Below, piece by piece: positions 53,501 through 64,000 of a stretch of DNA of 64,000 bases. Under the pieces are notes generated by a model, which had not been told where the DNA came from, did no database searches, and was given only the letters and a program-made list of their open reading frames with translations. Source of the stretch: Albula goreensis (Eukaryota; Chordata; Actinopteri; Albuliformes; Albulidae); the NCBI GenBank assembly GCA_022829145.1, contig CM040755.1, positions 17,956,063 to 18,020,062 of the forward strand, written 5' to 3'. Position 1 is the stretch's first letter, and each line of letters begins with the position of its first letter. A program made the position numbers and the translations under genes.

Positions 53501-53790
53501 GTAGCCAATATGTAGCCATTACAATTGCCACAGCATTACCCAGCAGGTGAAAAACATTTTGAGACACCTCTTTCTGAAAGAATAACAGTGTTCTTCAACC
53601 CCAGTTCTGATGTTACTCAACACTTCTCAATCAATTAGCAATCAATAAGAAAAGCAGAAGAATGTCCTGTACAACTCCAAAGCAATACAGTACACTCTCC
53701 TCATGTGGTTTATTGAGTTTTAATGGCTACTAATTTATTAAAGGATGTAATTTATTAAACGGATCTTATCCATCCTCTGATAGTTCAACC

Positions 53791-53833
<43 letters not shown>

Positions 53834-54109
53834 GTCTCTTGAGCTGGTTGGCCCATTAATGCTGAGCCATTGAAAGCAAAAGAAATTTGAAACTTCCAGA
53901 GCTATGAATGAAATATTTTTATGTGCAAATGCAATCTTTCATGTTGTGACAAACATACGTATGTATTGGTGGTGTGGGGAAGGGTCAGGTGTCCTTTTCA
54001 ATTTAGCTCTAGCTGAAGAGAATGAACACAGATCTAAGTTACTTGCTTCCTCCACTGAATGGTGATTAGGGTCACTGTGGCCATACCTCCTTTCTCTGTG
54101 TCACAACAC
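50573..54109. other. Anonymous DNA; one imperfect hairpin and a (TA)n(CA)n tract
   Basis: No gene supported. GGAATTATTAATAA (52499-52512) pairs with TTATTAGTAATTCC (52518-52531) with one mismatch around a 5-nt loop. A (TA)n(CA)n compound repeat lies at 53791-53833. Small frames at 50850-51297 have no convincing domain. Confidence 0.45.
53791..53833. repeat. (AT)n(AC)n compound microsatellite
   Basis: About 11 AT units run directly into about 11 AC units. Confidence 0.95.
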
Positions 54110-54341
54110 CTGGCCTGAACAGCAGACAGGATGACGCTCAGATGTTAGCTGAGACTGCACATGTAACAAAGCTGCCCTGTGAGTCTCCAGCACCTCCACA
54201 AAGCTGCGCTGGCTGCCTGAACGGGCTGACAGGTGGCCTCGCACCAAAGGGGAACGTGAGACTGGAGGACCCCTGCGATCATGCTCTCTGATATCACTGC
54301 CGCAGTGTAGCTGGAGCCAGACAAATTTGATCTGGCTCTTT
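54110..54341 (-). CDS. Candidate host protein-coding exon, 232 nt, family unknown
   Basis: On the minus strand a pyrimidine-rich tract ends GTGTTTTTACAG, a good splice acceptor, at 54342. From 54341 one frame runs open for 77 codons to CCAG followed by GTGTTG, a fair donor, at 54110/54109. The exon would be entered in phase 2 (one leftover base) and left in phase 0. The predicted peptide is charged and soluble-looking, for example SPLVRGHLSARSGSQRSFVE and then VLETHRAALLHVQSQLTSE, which could form a helix. About nine CpG dinucleotides fall within roughly 300 bp, against very few in surrounding kilobases, as expected for a conserved or coding patch. A second minus frame is also open (54145-54381), so open length alone is weak evidence. 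I do not recognise the protein and no sister exon was found in the window. Confidence 0.35.
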
Positions 54342-56428
54342 CTGTAAAAACACCGGGAAGCACAAGTAACACATAGAGCAAGGACTATCACTGCACCTGC
54401 GCCCCATTATAACACAACCTTAGTTTACTTCAGTCTTCAGGAGCTAAATGCTCCCTCTTTACTGTAACAAATGGCAGAAGTTCCACACAGGCAGAAAACA
54501 AATTGTATTTCTTACAGAAAGTACAAAGGATTGTGATTTCAGTTGAGGTTGGTGGGGGGTATTGTATACATGAGATATTTTTATGTATTTTTTTTCATGC
54601 AGGTAATAATCTATTCTAAATATGTGACCATTTTACATAGTTCTGGGCTACAGACATAGAGAACTTTTATTCTCTTTTGAACTGAGGATTACAGTTTTCA
54701 TTCTCCTTTCTTTTCATCCCAGCATTAATGATTTCATTTCCATGCTTAGGTGCGTTTTTGTTAAAGGCAATTAACAAATTAATTAACAAATTAAATTGAC
54801 AAAGAAATCATTGAATCTCAATCCTGATTTGCCTCTTTGCCTGGAAAAGCAAAACACTCTTAATATGTGGTTTGTCTATGAGTTTCAATGATTTACAGAG
54901 CAAATGACCATGAAAATGATCAGCATATAAATTAGATGAAAACTCTGGCTCTGCCTCTATCTCAAGTAGTACAAGACACATTTATTATTGCATAATTACA
55001 AAAATATTTCAGGATGTATATCTTTAAATTATAGCTATTATATTCCCAATTAATTTACCTGGATGTTCTGCACCAGCTCATCAGGGAAACTATTAAAAAA
55101 GTTATATCTTCTTCTACTATGACACACCAAAGTTATATTTAGACACTGCCAAAAGTAGACTAGCTTTGAAATGTAATCAGTGCTGCTGGCCACAACCAGG
55201 AAAGAGACTATTTTAGTAGCTCAAGTCCCAATGGATGATCAAATGTAAACATTCAGTTAGGTGCAGAATCATTTATTTAAGGTCAAGTAAGGTCAGGTTT
55301 TTCTGTGTCTCTTGTTTCCCTGCACTGGAGCTGGGGGTATGCTTTCAGTGATTCCTTCATATCTTCTCACCTATGATTTCTAAGTCCCTTCTATAAATCC
55401 ACTTAGTCTATGACCCAAATGAGTATACTTTATGTAGGGCAGTCTGGAGCTGACTGAAGGTTAAGCGTGCATGCTAACTGATTAATAACAATATTACTAA
55501 TATTAATACATGGGCTAACACATACAGCAGAGACTTAGAGATACAATCAACTCATTTTCAGTTCTTGTTTCAAAAGCCCTAATTTTTTTAAATCTCTTTT
55601 TCAACCGAAATCATTAAATAATTGTTACCGTACTCTTAAATAGGCTGCTATGATTTTGAGGGGAACAATGAACCCAGCGGCAGGATTTCCTGTCCAATCA
55701 CATTTGCCCAAACCCTCAGTACACATACAAAACTTATGAGCTGACCTTCACTTAGATGGCTCTTGCTTCATTAGAATTTTGGTGGGCATAGGTAATGCTG
55801 CTGACTGCTTTGTTTTGTAAACTGATGCAGTTTATGACTTAATTTTTTTATAATCTGTTGAAAGTATGATTAATTTAAGTTGAATAGTTGCCTTTTTGGA
55901 TAATGCAAGAGTATGGTGAAATCAATGACTTAAAATGGAAGAAAAAGGGTGTGAAATTTAGAGAATCTTTTATGAAATGAGCCAGTAGGAGTTAAAAGAT
56001 GTAATGTTGTGCATGTCCTATTTCTAAGGTCTACAATGAATCACTGAAAAGGAATCCGCTGAGTTCCCGACTTTTGCTTTTCCCCCTACATAAAGGCAGA
56101 GGCTGGGGCTAATCATCTTAACCCGACAGCACAGATTAACTGAACGAAAGATTTATTCTGCTTAGGCAGGGAAAGCAGAGCTGAATCTAAGCTGCTAAAG
56201 AGGTTGGCCCATTTCAGTACAAGCCTGCACTAAAATTTCTGAACAATTGTTTAGCGTGAGCAATCTGCATTTAAACACCTTTTTACTGCATGCTTTCTGA
56301 ATACCATTGAATATTCAACACATTATGGTCAAGAAGCCAGTCACAATAAAATATTGGAAATTAACAATAAATCCTTGAAATTTTGAATAATGCCCTTGAG
56401 GGCCACCTTCAGTATGTGCCAATTCTAC

Positions 56429-56430
<2 letters not shown>
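54342..56430. other. Anonymous AT-rich DNA
   Basis: No supported gene. A 12-bp unit (AATTAACAAATT) is tandemly repeated near 54769-54795. Confidence 0.5.

Positions 56431-56506
<76 letters not shown>
56431..56506. repeat. (GT)n microsatellite, 38 units
   Basis: Uninterrupted GT run. Confidence 0.97.
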
Positions 56507-56508
<2 letters not shown>

Positions 56509-56680
56509 AATGTACATACAAAGGGTAGATAAAATATTGGAAATATCTGAAAATCACAATTATATCAAAATTATATTAATATTGATATTAATTATTAAGA
56601 TGTTTCTGCTACTATAAAAAGAACACTATGTACCAGAATATGAGCATTAAGTGACATAAGAGATAATGAGATCTTGAAAG

Positions 56681-57370
56681 AGGTCCTTCCCTCTTCCTCC
56701 TCCTGTCTCACGATGACCTTCCCTTCTCCTCCTTCTGTCTCACGATGACCTTCCCTTCTCCTCCTTCTGTCTCACGATGACCTTCCCTCCTCCTCCTCCT
56801 GTCTCACAATGACCTTCCCTCCTCCTCTTCCTGTCTCACAATGACCTTCCCTCCTCCTCTTCCTGTCTCACGATGACCTTCCCTCTCCCTCCTCCTGTCT
56901 CACGATGACCTTCCCTTCTCCTCTTCCTGTCTCTCAATGACCTTCCCTCCTCCTCTTCCTGTCTCACGATGACCTTCCCTCTCCCTCCTCCTGTCTCACG
57001 ATGACCTTCCCTTCTCCTCCTTCTGTCTCACGATGACCTTCCCTTCTCCTCCTTCAGTCTCACAATGACCTTCCCTCCCCCTCCTTCTGTCTCACGATGA
57101 CCTTCCCTTCTCCTCCTCCTGTCTCACAATGACCTTCCCTCCCCCTCCTTCAGTCTCACAATGACCTTCCCTCCTCCTCCTCCTGTCTCCCAATGACCTT
57201 CCCTCCCCCTCCTTCTGTCTCACGATGACCTTCCCTCTCCCTCCTCCTGTCTCACGATGACCTTCCCTCCTCCTCCTTCAGTCTCACAATGACCTTCCCT
57301 CCTCCTCCTTCAGTCTCACAATGACCTTCCCTCCTCCTCCTTCAGTCTCACGATGACCCTCCTTCCCATT
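56681..57370. repeat. 32-bp pyrimidine-rich minisatellite, about 21 units
   Basis: The core TCTCAC(G/A)ATGACCTTCCC recurs every 32 bp without exception from 56706 to 57346 (21 occurrences). It is linked by CTCCTCCTTCTG-like pyrimidine stretches. Twelve units read CACGATG-type CG and nine read CA at the same place, the pattern of CpG decay. Some variants recur in blocks of three units (96 bp), for example those at 56866-56961 and 56962-57057. The + strand is mostly C and T for nearly 700 bp, broken only by the short GATGA segment. There are no unique spacers, so it is not a CRISPR-type array. No reading frame persists, since 32 is not a multiple of 3. Confidence 0.97.
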
Positions 57371-57536
57371 GAGACATTGGAACAGCACAGCTTCTTGTCT
57401 AATAACAAACCTGGTTCCACCTAGTTAGAGGACAGGATGATTGCAGCGTGCATTATTACAGATCTTAGTACTAGTGTCACTGACATTATAATATATAGAT
57501 AATTGCATTTTTAATCAATCAGTTGAGACTTGAAAT
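57371..57536. other. Short unique spacer
   Basis: Nothing recognised between the minisatellite and the LINE tail. Confidence 0.5.
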
Positions 57537-57590
57537 AATAGATAGATAGAAACTTTATTTATCCCGAGGGAAATTGCAGAATAATAAATA
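57537..57590 (-). mobile_element. LINE 3'-end fragment
   Basis: ATAGATAGATAGA is followed by AACTTTATTTATCCCGAGGG and AAATTGCAG. On the minus strand this is a non-LTR retrotransposon 3' end with a short (TCTA)n tail, the form seen in L2/Rex-type fish LINEs. Sequence up to about 57690 may belong to the same element but is too diverged to recognise. No reverse transcriptase remains. Confidence 0.6.
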
Positions 57591-59057
57591 ATGTGCTGAC
57601 CAGTATATTCTAGGACACAACCTTTAGAAAATAAATATAATTGACATATTTCAAATTTGGGGGAGGAGATGTGCAGGAGCAGAAAGCCTTTGAATTTTAG
57701 CCTCATGTGCAGGCATGTACCCCTATTGCTGATTGGTAATTAGCCTAAGTGTTTCTCATCGTCTTCATGAAGTATGACATAAAACCAAAGCCTTTAACTC
57801 CACCATGATAAATTTAAGCATACCCCAAGTTTATATGAGCGGATTATACAGAAATGTAATCTTATTGTGTCATGTATTGTTTTAATTTGATTTGTTTCTG
57901 CTGTGTCCCATGAAACGAGAACATTACAAACATTACGGCCAGTACTATTTTGAATGTCTCTATGTCTTATCCAAACACATGCTATAAAATGGCCACATCT
58001 GTTTTAATTGCTGGTCCAAGGAATGTAATTTACTATGTGCAATGGCAAAGGTCATTAAATATCCCTTTATTCTCTTAGTGGTTGTCAGTCTGCCAAATTT
58101 CCTACAGTAGCCCTGTGTGGGTAATTTGGTGGCTGATCATAAGAGAGATTATATCCCCACTGCTTCAGGTTAAAAGGGTGAGAACTGAAATAAATGAGCA
58201 GTAATGGGTGAACTATACCTTCTCACCACTTATAATGAGCAGCCTGATAATGGCAAAGCAGATGCATTGGAAATTAGGACTGTACATCATTCGACAATGG
58301 CAGCATAAAGCTCAGGCCTAAAATTAATCTATTATGCTGCACTCTACTACAGCCATAAACTGAATAAAGTTATTGCAATATTCAAATTTCAAGAAGATCT
58401 TTACAAAGGATGCTGGGAGGAATATGATCTGGGTAAGTTATTTTATGTCCTCACAGTTCCCCCATAAGATTCATAAAAAGGAAATGGAACAGTTGTTTTC
58501 TTTCCCTTACTGCCTAGTTTTCAGCAGAGCAGTAACCCTTAGGCACAACAATACACAACAGAGCTCTCACTCTCTTTCTTTCTCCCTCTCTCTGTCATTG
58601 TCTCTGAATATGAAGAAGAATATGTAAGTCATTGAAAGCTCATTGAAATCAATGGCTTCTAACTGGTACTATAAGCAATAATTACACCCATTCAAATAAA
58701 CATGTGTGCAACCAGCAGCTGAAGATTGAAGTAGAGTAAGTGGATCTGCAGACTGAAAAGAGTTTGTTTGATTGAAAATAGTTTTGTAGGAGAGATATTC
58801 CACATTTTTCTTTAAGTTTAAACTGCCAATTCACAATGACATCCCACAGGGGCAGCTACCCACAGTATTAGAGCTGCACTACAAAAATGAAGAAGTTATT
58901 TCTCTTTATTGACCAACACTGGCAGCAGAGGGTGACTGACCTGGATTTCATCTGAGACCACACAATGACGGAAATGCCAATCACACCAGCCAAGCCCGGC
59001 CTGCAGCATGCTGCCAAATGAAGAGATGTCTTCTGAAGACTAGACCTGTAGAAGCAC
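57591..59057. other. Anonymous DNA; CT-rich patch
   Basis: No gene supported. A CT-rich patch lies at 58562-58604. Confidence 0.5.
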
Positions 59058-59060
59058 TGA

Positions 59061-59450
59061 GGGCCAGATTTACTAAGGAATAGTATTTGCTATATAGTGA
59101 TTCATTTGCAGTCACAAATACCAAAAAATGAATGACTGATTTACTAAGACTAGCTCTAATTATGCAGGTGATTGGTATATTGGGCAACAAGGCACAGCCT
59201 CATAATGCCATGTAACAGCATAGGAATTTAACCAGCCAGGAAGGGAAAGATTTGAGGTCACATCATGTTCAAAATTAATGTATGCTAACAAAATGAACAG
59301 TAGAGGAAGCAAGAAAAATAGCATGATGGTGGATGGTATTCAGAAAGGTTTCCTACAAAATTATAAGTTAATTTACACATAAATACATAGATGTTTAGAA
59401 TTTGCTTTTATGACAGAAAATCTATCACAGTCCTTGAGTAAATCTGGCCC
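59061..59450. mobile_element. 390-bp MITE with 14-bp terminal inverted repeats
   Basis: GGGCCAGATTTACT (59061-59074) is repeated inverted as AGTAAATCTGGCCC (59437-59450). Similarity extends to about 19 bp if one base is inserted (AAGGA). The trinucleotide TGA stands directly outside both ends (59058-59060 and 59451-59453), a 3-bp target duplication. The terminal GGGCC and 3-bp duplication fit PIF/Harbinger-type elements, although their preferred target is TWA. A subterminal copy of GATTTACTAAG lies near 59131. There is no coding capacity, so movement would have needed a transposase from elsewhere. Confidence 0.8.
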
Positions 59451-59453
59451 TGA

Positions 59454-61042
<1,589 letters not shown>

Positions 61043-61926
61043 ACATTAAAGTGCTGTTTAAAGAGACACAGGTGTATAACATCAAGCACCTGGGCATGCA
61101 GACTGCTTCTACAAACATTTGTGAAAGAATGGGTCGCTCTCAGGAGCTCAGTGAATTCAAGCATGGTATCATGATAGGATGACATCACCAAGTGCAATGC
61201 AAAGCGTGGTGCAGTGGTGTAAAGCTCGCCACCACTGGACTCCAGAGCAGTGGAGACGTGTTCTCTGGAGTGACGAATCATCCTTCTCTGTCTGGCAATC
61301 TGAAGGAGGAGTCTGGGTTTGGCAGTTGCCAGGAGAATGGTACTTGCCTGACTGCATTGTGCCAAGTGTAACGTTTGGTGGTGGGGGGATTCTGGTGTGG
61401 GGTTGTTTTTCAGGGGCTGGGTTTGGTCCCTTAGTTCCAGTGAAAGGAACCCGTAATGCTTCAGCATACCAAGACATTTTAGACAATGTATTGCTCCCAA
61501 CTTTGTGGGAACAGTTTGGAGATGGCCCATTCCTGCTCCAACATGACTGCGCACCAGTGCACAAAGCAAGGTCCATAAAGACATGGATGAGCGAGTTTGG
61601 TGTGGAGGAACATGACCGGCCTGCACAGAGTCCTGACCTCAACCCGATAGAACACCGTTGAGATGAATTAGTGCAGAGACTGCAAGCCAAGCCTTCTCGT
61701 CCTACATCAGTGCCTGACCTCACAAATGCTCTTTTGAAAGAATGGTCAAAAATACCCATAAACACACTCCTAAACCTTGTAGAAAGCCTTCCCAGAATAG
61801 TTGAAGCTGTTGTAGCTGCAAAGGGTGGGCCAACTCTGTATTAAACTCTACAGATTATGAATGGGATGTCATTAAAGTCCATGTGCGTGTAAAGGCAGAC
61901 GTCCCAATTCTTTTGGCAATATAGTG
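61043..61926 (+). mobile_element. Tc1-like element (DD34E), 5' end lost and internally deleted
   Basis: The right half of a common fish Tc1-like family is intact: transposase end, then a terminal repeat containing GTGTAAAGGCAGACGTCCCA and CTTTTGGCAATATAGTG, ending at 61926 before TA (61927-61928). On the left, 5' untranslated sequence of the family is recognisable from about 61043, but no left terminal repeat (CACTATATTGCC...) is found upstream. Inside the gene the sequence jumps at 61181/61182, losing roughly 350 bp compared with my recollection of the family. Lacking one end, the copy is immobile. Confidence 0.9.
61129..61844 (+). pseudogene. Tc1-like DD34E transposase, internally deleted
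   Basis: The start ATG at 61129 begins [10 protein letters not shown], as in the family. Seventeen codons later the internal deletion creates a stop (TGA, 61180-61182). The deletion removes most of the paired-like helix-turn-helix DNA-binding region. The catalytic part then reads openly from 61179 to a TGA at 61659-61661, where HLWDEL of the family has become HR-stop-DEL. It continues in the same frame to the natural TAA at 61842-61844. Catalytic residues remain: Asp in WSDESSF (61272-61274), Asp in QHDCAP (61545-61547), Glu in PIEH (61650-61652), with 34 residues between the last two. The Gly-rich box [10 protein letters not shown] is intact. It is less decayed than the copy at 40569: one nonsense codon in the catalytic part. 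Confidence 0.9.
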
Positions 61927-61928
61927 TA

Positions 61929-64000
<2,072 letters not shown>

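Noticed and set aside
56681..57370. CRISPR-like array (regular 32-bp repeats)
   Set aside because: There are no unique spacers, the units abut directly, and the context is vertebrate nuclear DNA.

Overview
The window looks like intergenic or intronic DNA from a vertebrate, most likely a ray-finned fish. The evidence is long (GT)n microsatellites, low CpG, generally AT-rich sequence, no closely packed open reading frames, and a mobile-element mix typical of teleosts: two different Tc1-like elements, a mariner remnant, a Ty3/gypsy-type solo LTR and pol remnant, a Harbinger-like Myb/SANT remnant, a MITE, and a LINE tail of the 'TTTATTxATCCC...GGGAAATT' type. Most of the listed open frames are shadows of simple repeats or chance frames. 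I found no complete host gene.

Layout. 1-8102: anonymous DNA with a degenerate minisatellite (404-625), a (TG)n tract (2356-2437) and a perfect hairpin (5370-5401). 8108-8685: a solo LTR with an intact 5-bp target duplication. 10605-11890: a decayed Ty3/gypsy pol remnant (RNase H to integrase) carrying a 95-nt hairpin. 15719-15838 and 17791-18240: two minisatellites; the second has ten 45-bp units open in frame on both strands. 19404-19859: degenerate repeats and a palindrome. 21620-21848: a compound TG/AG/TG microsatellite. 21849-38536: mostly anonymous, with one possible coding patch on the minus strand (32946-33200). 38537-39325: a Harbinger-like remnant. 40569-41546: a 5'-truncated Tc1/mariner element with DD36E spacing. 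47734-47752: a perfect kappaB-like palindrome. 49009-49281: a three-copy tandem repeat. 50193-50572: a mariner transposase remnant on the minus strand. 54110-54341: the best candidate host exon, on the minus strand. 56431-57370: a GT tract followed by a 32-bp pyrimidine-rich minisatellite. 57537-57590: a LINE 3' end. 59061-59450: a 390-bp MITE with terminal inverted repeats and TGA target duplication. 59946-60055: (GT)n. 61043-61926: a Tc1-like DD34E element with an internal deletion. 63461-63554: (TG)n.

No genes here work together in a pathway. What the window records is repeat turnover: several transposon superfamilies, each non-autonomous by truncation, deletion or nonsense mutation, and several minisatellites at different stages of decay. 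I see no convincing novel system. The items most worth checking are the candidate exon at 54110-54341, the hairpin at 10700-10794, the hierarchical 45-bp repeat, and the 32-bp pyrimidine-rich array. Family assignments come from recognising motifs by eye; no alignment or database search was run.
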